Program-made: the position numbers and the translations under genes
Part shown: piece after piece, positions 1 to 8,505 of the stretch
Numbering within the stretch: position 1 is the stretch's first letter
How the letters are laid out: each line of letters opens with the position of its first letter
Assembly (NCBI RefSeq): GCF_016918075.2
Contig: NZ_JAERPS020000002.1
Coordinates: 186,001-250,000 of the forward strand
From: Rheinheimera maricola
GTDB taxonomy: Bacteria; Pseudomonadota; Gammaproteobacteria; Enterobacterales; Alteromonadaceae
DNA length: 64,000 nucleotides
Reading direction: 5' to 3'
Notes under the pieces: model-generated
Told to the model about the DNA's origin: nothing
Database searches by the model: none
What the model saw: only the letters and a program-made list of their open reading frames with translations

Positions 1-319
1 CGCCATGGACATGCTACGTAAACGCAAGTACAGCGATAATGATGATGCCCTGGCAGAGTTGCCCGACGATGCCCCGGATTTAAGCCAACAGCTGGCCGGC
101 ACACAACAACAGCAGCAGGTGCGCCAACAGTTGCGCAGTTTGCCGCCAGAACAACGGCTGGTACTGGAGCTGAAGTTTTATCAGCAATTCACCTTTGATG
201 AAATTGCCGGCCAGTTGGCCATTTCTGCTAATACGGTTAAATCGCGGTTTTATGCCGCGTTGGATAAATTGCGCCTGCAGTTGGAGGACGACCATGTCGA
301 ACAATCAGCAAATTTTTGA
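1..319 (+). CDS. ECF-type sigma-70 family RNA polymerase sigma factor, 5' truncated by the window edge
   Basis: This is the C-terminal part of an alternative sigma factor. The frame is open from base 2, so the ATG at 5 need not be the true start. The last 55 or so residues are region 4: a helix with the motif SLPPEQRLVLEL, then a helix-turn-helix (FDEIAGQLAISANTVKSRF) that would read the -35 element. Region 2 lies outside the window. The stop codon lies 26 bases inside the next gene, an anti-sigma candidate, which is the usual arrangement for ECF sigma factors and their membrane inhibitors. The ECF group cannot be assigned from this fragment. Confidence 0.9.
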   Translation, partial: AMDMLRKRKYSDNDDALAELPDDAPDLSQQLAGTQQQQQVRQQLRSLPPEQRLVLELKFYQQFTFDEIAGQLAISANTVKSRFYAALDKLRLQLEDDHVEQSANF

Positions 320-941
320 GCAATGGCTCGAAGGTAAAATCAGCGCTGAGCACTGTGCGCAGCAACTGCAACACGACACGCTATGGTATGGTCGGCTGCA
401 AAATGCTCTGGCAGTACATGCTGATGCCAAAACACCTGAGTTTGCGGTTCTACCGGTGTTTGACGCCAGCAGTGCTTTTGCCGGCCAGTGGCAACGACCG
501 GCAGCCAAACGCAGCTGGTGGCCGCAAGTCAGCCTGGCGCTGTCCTGTGCGGCAATGCTGATCAGCTTATCGCCGGCACAGTTTCGTTTGCAGGATGGCA
601 GCCTGACGCTCAGCTGGCATAACCCTAAAGCCGAGGTAGAGGCAGCAGTAACCAGTGCACTTACCGCGTACCGACAACAACAGCAACAATGGCTGGCACA
701 GCAACTGGATTTTCAGCAACAAAATACCAGCTCGCAGTTGGTGCTGTTAAAAGACTATTTACAGGACGAACTAAAGCGCGACCAGCGCAGCGATATGCTG
801 CAATTGGTGGAATACCTGAACCAGCAACGTCAGTCTGACTGGCAATACTGGCAAGAAAACTATCAACCGATGCAGGCCGGCTATCGCCCTGCTGACAGCT
901 ACTATTTAACCCCAACAGACAGCGGAGTGGTAAAACCATGA
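294..941 (+). CDS. putative membrane anti-sigma factor
   Basis: A 215-residue protein translationally coupled to the sigma factor gene (its ATG at 294 lies inside that gene) and to the next gene through an ATGA overlap at 938-941. The N-terminal 70 residues would be cytoplasmic. One hydrophobic segment follows at about residues 78-96, and then a Gln-rich helical, probably periplasmic, region. I see no His-Cys-Cys zinc anti-sigma motif. The role is inferred from gene order and the single-pass topology rather than from a recognised domain. A longer reading from the TTG at 195 would overlap most of sigma region 4 and is less likely. Confidence 0.6.
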   Translation: MSNNQQIFEQWLEGKISAEHCAQQLQHDTLWYGRLQNALAVHADAKTPEFAVLPVFDASSAFAGQWQRPAAKRSWWPQVSLALSCAAMLISLSPAQFRLQDGSLTLSWHNPKAEVEAAVTSALTAYRQQQQQWLAQQLDFQQQNTSSQLVLLKDYLQDELKRDQRSDMLQLVEYLNQQRQSDWQYWQENYQPMQAGYRPADSYYLTPTDSGVVKP

Positions 942-1825
942 TTACATTAGGTCGTATCTCATTATGTGTTGCAGCTTGCGCTGCAGTTATCGGTTACAAC
1001 CCACTGCTGGCGGCAGACGTCAGCCCGGCACTGAAGAAAAATGCCGATATCCTGCAGACCATTTTGCACACTGCGTTTAAAGACAGTGAACAGGCCAGGC
1101 TGTCGTCACTACAATACAGTTACCTAAGCGGCCAAGGCATATTGTTTCAAGCCAGCAGCGGCAGCCGGCACAGGTTTCAGTTCAGAAATATCACTATGCA
1201 ATCAGCCCCTGCAGCACCGGTTGCTCCCTTGCCGCCCCTGCCGGGCAGTGAGTTTGAATTTGAATTCGACAGCAGTGATGCAGAGGAAATGGCAGAGGCC
1301 GCAGAGAGCATGGCCGAGCAGATGCACGAACAGCATCGCCAAGCCTACCGCATTGCAGAAAAACAGCGGGTAATAGAGCGGGAGCTGCGGGATGCCGAAC
1401 GCGAAAAACGTGATATCGAATTTAATAAAAGCCTGACCACACTGGACAAAGAGCAGCAGCAGGAGCTGCAGATGTTGCAACAAAAAACCAAACTGCTGCA
1501 GGAAAAACTGACTGAAGCGGAGAGAGAAGCGTCGTTAACCCGCAAACAACTGGAAGAGCAGCGGGCAAAGCAATTAGCTGAACAGCAGCAACAAACAGCT
1601 GCCATGCTGAAAACAGTTGGCGAGAAGTTCAGCCAGGTGTTGTGTGATTACGGCGCCAGCCTGCGCGATATGCCGGATAACGAATATGTTACCTTGCAGG
1701 TGAACAACCGCGGCAGCGAAGGGCGCTATTACTGGGTGGTTAAAAAGACCGATATTAACCAGTGCATGACAGGGAAAATTAAAGCCAAAGATTTACTGGC
1801 CAAAACCACCAGCTATCAGTTCTAG
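938..1825 (+). CDS. exported coiled-coil protein of unknown function, sigma/anti-sigma operon
   Basis: A 295-residue protein with a signal peptide ending near residue 25 (cleavage around LLAADVSPA). It has an acidic Glu/Ala-rich stretch (about 105-125), then a long charged coiled coil (about 125-225) of Glu, Gln, Lys and Arg heptads, and a compact C-terminal part with two cysteines (about 233 and 279) that could form a disulfide. It starts on the ATGA overlap with the anti-sigma gene, so the three genes form one transcript. It could sense or respond to envelope stress with them, but no family was recognised and no enzymatic motif is visible. Confidence 0.6.
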   Translation: MITLGRISLCVAACAAVIGYNPLLAADVSPALKKNADILQTILHTAFKDSEQARLSSLQYSYLSGQGILFQASSGSRHRFQFRNITMQSAPAAPVAPLPPLPGSEFEFEFDSSDAEEMAEAAESMAEQMHEQHRQAYRIAEKQRVIERELRDAEREKRDIEFNKSLTTLDKEQQQELQMLQQKTKLLQEKLTEAEREASLTRKQLEEQRAKQLAEQQQQTAAMLKTVGEKFSQVLCDYGASLRDMPDNEYVTLQVNNRGSEGRYYWVVKKTDINQCMTGKIKAKDLLAKTTSYQF

Positions 1826-1865
1826 CATAAAATCGGTACCAATACTGCCGGTGAAAGCTAACGAA

Positions 1866-1963
1866 CCGGTTTGCCCACGCCAACGCGCCGTAAACCCATC
1901 CCTGGGGGCTCGACTCAGGCATCCATGCCTTCAACGGTTGGCTTAGGGCAAGCCGATTCTCAC
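1866..1963 (+). repeat. 98-bp dispersed structured repeat, copy A
   Basis: This block matches 51209-51306 at about 87 of 98 positions in the same orientation. The ends pair as an imperfect inverted repeat (CGGTTTGCCC with GGGCAAGCCG), and an inner 6-bp hairpin (AGGCAT-CC-ATGCCT) lies at 1917-1930. It lies between two convergent genes that end at 1825 and 1996. The rest of the 1826-1995 gap shows nothing else. Confidence 0.85.
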
Positions 1964-1995
1964 TCAGCAGCTCAGCATTACAGCTGTCTGATGTA

Positions 1996-2619
1996 CTAAA
2001 GCTTCGGCCGGTGCATCTGAAACCGCGTTGTTGCATCTGCAACAAAATAGTCCGCCGGGCCACCACCGCGTAACACCGGCTGCGCCGCTGCAGTGTCATA
2101 AATGCCGTTTACCAGCAAATGCTGTGCAATATGCACTCCCACCACTTCGCCAAACACCATCCAGGTGGTGATCTTGCTGCCATCAGCCGCAGTGAGCTGC
2201 AGCACCTGGCTTAGCTTGCACTCAAAGGTTACCGGGCTTTGGGCCACATGCGGCACCTTTATAATGCTGGAGGCTTTCGCGGTTAATCCGGCCAGAGCAA
2301 ATTCATCCACGTCCGGCGCCACAGCGGCACTGGTTTGATTCATAGCTTGTGCCAATGGCTTAGTTACCAGATTCCAGCAGAACTCGCCGGTTTGCTCAAT
2401 ATTGCGCACCGTATCTTTGTAACTGGTGCTGGCAAAGCCAATAATCGGCGGCGTGTAATTAAAAGCATTAAAAAAACTGTAGGGCGCCAGGTTTAGCTGT
2501 CCCGCGCTGTCTTGGGAAGAAATCCAGCCAATTGGCCGCGGTGCTACCAGGGCATTAAACGGGTCATGCGCCAGGCCATGGCCTTTGGCCGGTTCATAAA
2601 AATAGCGATTATCAGACAT
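1996..2619 (-). CDS. flavin reductase family / FMN-binding split-barrel protein
   Basis: A 207-residue protein of the flavoredoxin-type flavin reductase family, cytosolic. These bind FMN in a split beta-barrel and reduce flavin or act as small flavoproteins. The N-terminal motif NALVAPRPIGWISS, followed by NLAPYSFFNAF and PPIIGFASTS, is the family hallmark for the FMN phosphate and isoalloxazine contacts. I chose the ATG at 2619 (with AGAG 6-9 bases upstream) over an in-frame TTG four codons earlier. The gene stands alone, convergent with the sigma operon and divergent from the oxygenase gene. The physiological substrate cannot be told. Confidence 0.85.
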   Translation of the reverse strand: MSDNRYFYEPAKGHGLAHDPFNALVAPRPIGWISSQDSAGQLNLAPYSFFNAFNYTPPIIGFASTSYKDTVRNIEQTGEFCWNLVTKPLAQAMNQTSAAVAPDVDEFALAGLTAKASSIIKVPHVAQSPVTFECKLSQVLQLTAADGSKITTWMVFGEVVGVHIAQHLLVNGIYDTAAAQPVLRGGGPADYFVADATTRFQMHRPKL

Positions 2620-2724
2620 AAAGCTCTGCAAGGTTAAACGACATGTGCGCAGCCTAACAAAATCTGCTTTGGCTGCGTAAGCTTTTGCGCGACAATAGCC
2701 CTAACTTTTTTAACGAGCCTTGCA

Positions 2725-3357
2725 ATGTCCAATGCTGTGCTAGCCAGCGACGCGCTGAATTTTGATGCCATTATTGCCGCTTTTTATCAGCATGGCTGGG
2801 TTTGGCTGCCAAACTTTCTTAGCCGCGAGCTAAATGCCGCCTTGTTGCATGAAGCACAACACGAAGCGCAACTGACACCAGCCGGCATCGGCCGGCAAAA
2901 CGCACATCAGTTAAATCAGCAAATCCGTCGTGATGCTACGCAGTGGTTTGATGGCCAAAGCGCCGCCCAGCAGCAATATTTGGCGTTAATGGCGCAGTTG
3001 CAGCAGGCATTTAACCGGCGCTGCTTTTTAGGCTTGTTCGACTTTGAATGCCACTTTGCCCGTTACAACCGGGGTGATTACTACCAAAAGCATGTTGATG
3101 CTTTTAGCGGCCGCTCTAATCGGGTTCTTACCACGGTAAGTTACCTGAACAGCGTCAGCGCCGGCGGTGAGCTGGCGTTGTATAACGAACAGCAGCAACT
3201 GATCGATAAATTGTTGCCCACAGCTGGCAGCCTGGTTTTGTTTGAAAGCGAGCGTTTTCCGCATGAAGTATTACCGGCCATTGACAGCCGCTACAGCATC
3301 GCCGGCTGGTTTCGCAAAAATGCCAGTATTAATGGCGTGCTGGACCCAGCCAGCTAA
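2725..3357 (+). CDS. 2OG-Fe(II) oxygenase superfamily protein (prolyl 4-hydroxylase-like)
   Basis: A 210-residue cytosolic oxygenase with a double-stranded beta-helix core. The iron facial triad is visible as the H-x-D of YQKHVDAF (about residues 118-122) and the distal His of ERFPHEVLP (about 176). The 2-oxoglutarate-binding Arg would be in SRYSIAGWF, about ten residues later. It resembles YbiX/PiuC and the small bacterial P4H group. The substrate is unknown and could be a protein prolyl residue or a small molecule. It follows a short promoter region shared with the divergent flavin reductase-like gene. Confidence 0.85.
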   Translation: MSNAVLASDALNFDAIIAAFYQHGWVWLPNFLSRELNAALLHEAQHEAQLTPAGIGRQNAHQLNQQIRRDATQWFDGQSAAQQQYLALMAQLQQAFNRRCFLGLFDFECHFARYNRGDYYQKHVDAFSGRSNRVLTTVSYLNSVSAGGELALYNEQQQLIDKLLPTAGSLVLFESERFPHEVLPAIDSRYSIAGWFRKNASINGVLDPAS

Positions 3358-3376
3358 AACCCCTATCATTAGCACC

Positions 3377-3760
3377 ATGCGCATGTTAGTCAGTTACTTA
3401 CTGTTAATTACCCTGGCACTATCCGGCTTTAGCGGATCGGTGCAAACTGCGCATGCCTATACCTTGGCCGATGCGCTAAGCAAGCACAGCACGCAACAAC
3501 AAGCTGCCAACTCCGCTACTGAAATGCCCTGCCACAGTGCAGCAAAGGTAGCGCCGGTAGAAACTGAACATGACTGTTGCGAACAACCGCAGCATCAATG
3601 TAAAAGTGATTGCTGCGCCAAGCACTGCGCCACTACAGGGGCACTATTAGCTACTGAATTATTCCGTTATATCCGCCCCAACACTACCGTAGCCCAACAT
3701 ATAGCGACGCTACCGCAATGGTTTTTTGCTGAAGACCCGCCGCCACCTATAAACGCCTGA
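3377..3760 (+). CDS. small Cys-rich exported protein linked to metal efflux
   Basis: A 127-residue protein with a signal peptide (cleavage near TAHA-YTL, about residue 27). A Cys/His cluster lies at about residues 72-90 (CCEQPQHQCKSDCCAKHC), with another Cys-His pair at CHSAA. The ATG at 3377 gives a normal signal peptide; longer readings upstream lie inside the oxygenase gene. It is 62 bases ahead of the CusB-like gene and reads the same way, so a periplasmic copper- or silver-binding role is likely by context. It is not a CusF (no OB-fold Met/Trp motif) and I did not recognise a named family. Confidence 0.7.
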   Translation: MRMLVSYLLLITLALSGFSGSVQTAHAYTLADALSKHSTQQQAANSATEMPCHSAAKVAPVETEHDCCEQPQHQCKSDCCAKHCATTGALLATELFRYIRPNTTVAQHIATLPQWFFAEDPPPPINA

Positions 3761-3822
3761 TAACGTTTGTTTTTAATGTCGTGCTTAAGCACGCGGCTTA
3801 ATTACCGTTTCAGGAAAATACT

Positions 3823-5049
3823 ATGTATAAGTTTTACGTTCTGGCACTGCTATTACTGCAGGGCATACTAACACTATCGGCTCAAGCGCAGGATCACAGC
3901 GGCCATGCCCATGCCAGCCCGGTCGCAGCAGCTGGCATATTAGCCGAAGCCAGCCCTTTATATGTCTGCCCGATGCACCCGCATATTCAGCAGGGCGAAC
4001 CCGGTAACTGCCCTATCTGTAACATGGTTTTGGTGCGCCAGCGTCAGCAAAACACGGCGAAGGTGCAGGTAAACGGTGCCATGCAACAGGCACTGGCTAT
4101 CCGCACCGAAGCGGCTGCCCCGCGCACCTTATGGCGTTTTATCGACACCTTTGCCAAGGTGCAGTACGCCGAAGATGCGATTCACCACAGCCATATCCGT
4201 GCTGAGGGCTGGATAGAACAGCTGTATGTACGCAGCATGGGCCAACGCGTTAAAGCCGGCGACAAGCTGTTTAGCTATTATGCCCCCGATTTACTGGTAG
4301 CCCAGGACGATTATTTGCAGGCATTGTCTGTCAGCAAACAAAACGGCGAGCGCAGCGCCAGTTTAGTTAAACGTGCCGAAACCCGCCTGCGCCTGCTTGG
4401 CCTGACTGACAAAGACATTGGCCAACTGCAACAAAGCCGGCAAAGCCAGTATCAGATCACGGTGTACGCCCATCAGGATGGCGTAGTCACCATGTTAAAC
4501 GTGCGCGATGGCATGTATATCAACCCGGGCGATACCTTAATAGAAATTACCAGTTTAAACAGTGTCTGGTTGCTGGCTGATGTGGCCGAAGCCCAACAAA
4601 GCTGGTTGTATAAAGGCATGAGCGCCGAAGTGGATATTCCGTCTCAGCAGCTGAGTGCCATAGATGCCAAAGTGGATTACATCTACCCGGCACTGGATGC
4701 ACAAAGCCGCAGCAGCAAGGTGCGGCTGATACTGGATAACGGCAAGCAACTGCTTAAACCCAATATGCTGCTACCGGTGCGACTATACGGTGGCCCACTT
4801 AAAGATGTATTGGCGGTGCCGCGTGATGCCGTGCTGCTAAACGGCAACAGCAGCCGGGTGGTAGTGCAAAATGGCGAGAGCTTTAGCGTGCGCACTATCG
4901 CCACCGGCAGCAGTGCTCAGGGCTATGTTGAAGTGCTGTCCGGCTTGCATCAAGGCGAGCTGGTAGTGGTATCCGGCCAGTTTTTGCTTGACGCAGAGGC
5001 CAGCTTAAGCCAGTTGCCGCCAGGCAACAGCAATGCCCACCAGCATTAG
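3823..5049 (+). CDS. CusB-like periplasmic adaptor of a heavy-metal RND efflux pump
   Basis: A 408-residue membrane fusion protein bridging the inner-membrane pump to an outer-membrane channel. It has a signal peptide (to about residue 22), a His-rich segment (HSGHAHA), and an N-terminal heavy-metal-binding domain with the motif YVCPMHP (about 47-53) and CPICNMVL (63-70). Then come the beta-barrel, lipoyl and hairpin segments of the family. Most CusB proteins of this clade carry the same metal-binding domain. It is the first large gene of the pair with the CusA-like pump 11 bases downstream. No outer-membrane CusC gene is present in the window, so the channel must be encoded elsewhere. Confidence 0.92.
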   Translation: MYKFYVLALLLLQGILTLSAQAQDHSGHAHASPVAAAGILAEASPLYVCPMHPHIQQGEPGNCPICNMVLVRQRQQNTAKVQVNGAMQQALAIRTEAAAPRTLWRFIDTFAKVQYAEDAIHHSHIRAEGWIEQLYVRSMGQRVKAGDKLFSYYAPDLLVAQDDYLQALSVSKQNGERSASLVKRAETRLRLLGLTDKDIGQLQQSRQSQYQITVYAHQDGVVTMLNVRDGMYINPGDTLIEITSLNSVWLLADVAEAQQSWLYKGMSAEVDIPSQQLSAIDAKVDYIYPALDAQSRSSKVRLILDNGKQLLKPNMLLPVRLYGGPLKDVLAVPRDAVLLNGNSSRVVVQNGESFSVRTIATGSSAQGYVEVLSGLHQGELVVVSGQFLLDAEASLSQLPPGNSNAHQH

Positions 5050-5060
5050 GAGCTAACGCG

Positions 5061-8000
5061 ATGATTAAAGCTATTATTCGCTGGTCGGTGCAAAACCCGC
5101 TGCTGGTATTATTAACCACACTGGCGTTGGCATTATTTGGTTATCAGGCCAGCCAGCAACTTAAGCTGGATGCACTGCCGGATTTATCCGACGTGCAGGT
5201 AATTATTAAAACCAGCTATCCGGGCCAAACCCCCGAAACTATCGAGCAGCAAGTCAGTTATCCGCTATCGACCGCCTTGCTGGCTGTACCCAAGGCCAAG
5301 GCTGTGCGCAGCTTTTCCATGCCAAACGACAGCTACCTGTATGTGATTTTTGATGACGGCACTGACCCTTACTGGGCGCGCTCACGGGTATTAGAATATC
5401 TGCAAACGGTAAGCTTACCTGATGGCGCTAAGGCTACCTTAGGCCCCGATGCCAGCGGCGTCGGTTGGATTTTTCAATATGCGCTGAGCGCAAAAAATGC
5501 GCAACTATCACTGGAGCAACTTACCAGCCTGCAGCAATTTTACCTGACACCAGAGCTGCAAAGCGTCGCCGGCGTGGCAGAAGTGGCCAGCATTGGCGGC
5601 ATGGCAAAAACCTACCAGTTGCAGCTGGAACCGCGCTTAATGCGCGCTTTCAACGTTAGCCTGGCCCAGGTTATTGCCGCAATAAACAGCCACAACCAGC
5701 AACAAGGCGGCAGTATTATTGAAGTGGCTGAAACTGAACTGCTGGTGCAGGCCGGTGATTATATTCAGTCACTGGCTGATTTAGCAGCGGTGCCGCTCGG
5801 TGTGCGTAACAGCGCCGACTACCCGTTAACCCTGGCCGATATCGGCAGTGTACAAACTGTGCCGGGCGCACGGCGCGGCATTGCCGAGCTTAACGGCGAA
5901 GGTGAAGTAGTCGGCGGCATTATTGTTATGCGCCATGGCGAAAACGCGCTTAGCACCATTGCGGCGGTGAAACGCAAACTGGCGGAGTTAAAAAACGGCC
6001 TGCCCGACGGCGTTGAGCTGGTAACCGTGTACGACCGCTCAGAATTAATTGAAAACACCGTCAGCAATTTAAGCCAAAAGCTGCTGGAAGAAATGGCTGT
6101 CGTAGCGCTGGTGTGTCTGGTGTTTTTACTTCATGCGCGCTCGGCGTTAATCGCCGTGATCAGTTTACCGCTGGCGCTGCTGGCCAGTATTTTACTGATG
6201 CAGCAACTGGGTATTAACGCCAACGTAATGAGCTTAGGCGGTATCGCCATTGCTATCGGCGCCCTGGTTGATGCCGCTATTGTAATGGTAGAGCACGGCC
6301 ATAAAAAGCTCGAACAGGCCAGAGCCGATGGCAGGCAGCTGAGCAAAGCTGAATTTCGCCAAACCATTATCGATGCCTGCCTGGATGTCGGCCCGGCACT
6401 GTTTTTCTCCTTGCTGGTGATCACCGTCAGCTTTTTACCGGTATTTATGCTCGAAGCTCAGGAAGGCCGTTTATTTGCCCCGCTGGCATACACGAAAACT
6501 TTTGCTATGGCTTCTGCCGCTATTTTGGCAATTACGTTAATTCCGGTATTAATGCTGTATTTTTTACGCGGCAAAATTCCGTCAGAGCAGAAAAATCCGC
6601 TCAGCCGCGGCTTAATCGCGCTATATACGCCACTGCTTAAACTGTGCCTGCGTTTTCCAACCACCTTAGTGCTGCTTAGTGTGCTGGCACTGGCTTCAAG
6701 CCTGTTGCCGTGGCAGCGTTTATCCAGCGAGTTTATGCCGGCCTTTGCCGAGGGCGACTTGTTGTATATGCCCACCACCCTGCCTGGTTTAAGCCCGGCC
6801 ACAGCAGCCAAATTACTGCAGCAAACCGACCGCTTAATTAAAACCGTGCCCGAGGTAGCAACCGTGCTGGGTAAAAGCGGCCGCGCCAACACCGCAACCG
6901 ACCCGGCGCCGCTGACTATGCTGGAAACCAGCATTAAACTTAAGCCGCAAAGCCATTGGCGCGCTGGTTTTACGCTGGACGATATTATTGCCGAGCTTGA
7001 CGCCGCAGTGCAGGTACCCGGTTTAACCAACGCCTGGCTGCCGCCGATAAAAACCCGCATTGATATGTTGTCTACCGGTATTCGTACCCCGGTGGGTGTG
7101 CGCGTTAGCGGGCCGGATCTCAGCACTATTTCAGCGGTAGCACAGCAGCTGGAAGCCAAGATTAAGCAGCTGCCTGGCAGCCGCTCCGTGTTTGCCGAGC
7201 GCGCCGAAGATGGCCTTTACCTAAAAATTACGCCGGACTTAAGCCAACTGGGCCGCTACGGCATCACCTTAACCGAGTTGCAGCAATACGTCGCCTTTGC
7301 CATTGGCGGCGCGCCGGTAGCGCAAAGTATTCAGGGCCGCGAGCGCTACGATATCAGCCTGCGCTTTCCGCGCGATTATCGCAGCCACCCGGATGATATT
7401 CGCCAGCTACCGCTGCAAAGCCGCGACGGCGCTTATGTGCTGCTTGAACAAGTGGCAAAAGTAGAGGTGGTAAATGGCCCGGTGATGATCCGCGCCGAAA
7501 ACGCCCGTTTAACCAGTTGGGTCTATATCGACTTACCGGCAGAAACGCAGCTGGGCAGTTATATAGCACAGCTGCAAAATCTGTTGGCGAGCCAACGTTG
7601 GCCAGCGCAGGTTAGTGTCAGTATCGGCGGCCAATACGAGTATATGCAGCGGGTATCGCAGCGGCTGGAGCAACTGGTGCCCTTTACGCTATTGCTCATC
7701 GTGCTGTTACTGTATTTAACCTTCCGCCGCTTCAGTGATGTCGTGCTGGTGCTGGTTACGCTGCCGTTTGCCCTTAGCGGTAGCCTGTGGCTGCTGTATT
7801 TACTCGATTATCAGTTGTCGGTCGCCGTGGCTGTGGGCTTAATTGCGCTAAGCGGTGTCGCCGCCGAGTTTGCCGTGGTTATGCTGTTGTATTTAAAACG
7901 GGCGGTACAAGACATTCAGCCGCAAAACCAACAGCAACTGTGGCAGGCCATTATGCAAGGGGCTGTGCAGCGGGTGCGGCCAAAGGCCATGACAGTACTA

Positions 8001-8174
8001 ACGATTATTGTCAGCTTGCTGCCGATTATGCTTGGTAGCGGTGCCGGTAACGAGGTGATGCAGCGCATCGCCGCGCCAATGCTTGGCGGCATGATAGCCG
8101 CACCACTGGTGTCGATGTTGCTGATGCCGGTACTGTATTTTCTGCTACTGCGCCGGACATTACCGGTAAACTGA
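5061..8174 (+). CDS. CusA/CzcA-family heavy-metal RND efflux pump
   Basis: A 1037-residue inner-membrane proton-driven exporter, normal length for the HME-RND family, with twelve membrane helices in two repeats and two large periplasmic loops. The TM4 motif GALVDAAIVMVEHGHKK (about residues 398-414) is typical of the monovalent Cu(I)/Ag(I) CusA group; zinc/cobalt CzcA proteins usually have DFG-type residues there. The substrate call is therefore copper or silver, by motif and by the copper-style adaptor next to it. The gene is 11 bases after the adaptor and is followed by a hairpin-rich intergenic patch. An in-frame search for the Met triad of the transport path would test the metal assignment. 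Confidence 0.93.
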   Translation: MIKAIIRWSVQNPLLVLLTTLALALFGYQASQQLKLDALPDLSDVQVIIKTSYPGQTPETIEQQVSYPLSTALLAVPKAKAVRSFSMPNDSYLYVIFDDGTDPYWARSRVLEYLQTVSLPDGAKATLGPDASGVGWIFQYALSAKNAQLSLEQLTSLQQFYLTPELQSVAGVAEVASIGGMAKTYQLQLEPRLMRAFNVSLAQVIAAINSHNQQQGGSIIEVAETELLVQAGDYIQSLADLAAVPLGVRNSADYPLTLADIGSVQTVPGARRGIAELNGEGEVVGGIIVMRHGENALSTIAAVKRKLAELKNGLPDGVELVTVYDRSELIENTVSNLSQKLLEEMAVVALVCLVFLLHARSALIAVISLPLALLASILLMQQLGINANVMSLGGIAIAIGALVDAAIVMVEHGHKKLEQARADGRQLSKAEFRQTIIDACLDVGPALFFSLLVITVSFLPVFMLEAQEGRLFAPLAYTKTFAMASAAILAITLIPVLMLYFLRGKIPSEQKNPLSRGLIALYTPLLKLCLRFPTTLVLLSVLALASSLLPWQRLSSEFMPAFAEGDLLYMPTTLPGLSPATAAKLLQQTDRLIKTVPEVATVLGKSGRANTATDPAPLTMLETSIKLKPQSHWRAGFTLDDIIAELDAAVQVPGLTNAWLPPIKTRIDMLSTGIRTPVGVRVSGPDLSTISAVAQQLEAKIKQLPGSRSVFAERAEDGLYLKITPDLSQLGRYGITLTELQQYVAFAIGGAPVAQSIQGRERYDISLRFPRDYRSHPDDIRQLPLQSRDGAYVLLEQVAKVEVVNGPVMIRAENARLTSWVYIDLPAETQLGSYIAQLQNLLASQRWPAQVSVSIGGQYEYMQRVSQRLEQLVPFTLLLIVLLLYLTFRRFSDVVLVLVTLPFALSGSLWLLYLLDYQLSVAVAVGLIALSGVAAEFAVVMLLYLKRAVQDIQPQNQQQLWQAIMQGAVQRVRPKAMTVLTIIVSLLPIMLGSGAGNEVMQRIAAPMLGGMIAAPLVSMLLMPVLYFLLLRRTLPVN

Positions 8175-8186
8175 TGCTGAAACAAA

Positions 8187-8350
8187 GCAGAGATAGTTGC
8201 CGATAGCGCAGCCACAGACTTTTTTCGCGTTAGCGAAGGCGGATAACAAATTCGTCCGGAACGAATTTGGTCAGCGCAGCTGGTCCGCCTGGTGGAGGGC
8301 AGGATGCCCGTAACCCCACTGTGGCGAGCAGAGCGGCAACTATCTCGTGC
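8187..8350. repeat. 164-bp hairpin-rich element with about 31-bp imperfect terminal inverted repeats
   Basis: The left arm 8187-8217 and right arm 8319-8350 are inverted copies: each reads GAGATAGTTGCCG near its outer edge and CCACAG at its inner edge. Inside are further perfect hairpins: TTCGC/GCGAA (8224-8237), CAAATTCGT/ACGAATTTG with loop CCGGA (8247-8269), AGGCGGA/TCCGCCT (8237-8243 with 8284-8290) and GGGCA/TGCCC (8297-8309). No coding frame of note. It could be a MITE-like remnant, a complex REP cluster or a structured RNA. Confidence 0.7.
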
Positions 8351-8402
8351 TACGAAGCTGGTACAGATAATCCTGAGGGTTAGGTGATACTGAAGGGACA
8401 TA

Positions 8403-8478
8403 ACGCCCGCTGTCCTCGCCACAGCAACTCGCTCTGGCTGCACCGCCGCTCAGACACTCTGTGGCTGCGCGATCGGGA
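8403..8478 (-). repeat. dispersed hairpin repeat, second family, copy 1
   Basis: Read on the minus strand this matches 46291-46368. Both have TCCCGA, then CCACAGAGTGTCTGAGC, a variable 15-18 base middle, then GCGAGTTGCTGTGGCGAG and a G-rich end. The CCACAG and CTGTGG blocks pair, so the unit folds as one long imperfect hairpin. It lies between the convergent cusA-like and DUF192 genes. Confidence 0.75.
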
Positions 8479-8505
8479 CAATGCTTCCTGTTCTTTTAGT
8501 TACGT

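Noticed and set aside
7916..8443. Minus-strand frame across the 3' end of the pump gene and the repeat patch
   Set aside because: It is antisense to a conserved gene and its extension runs through hairpin repeats.
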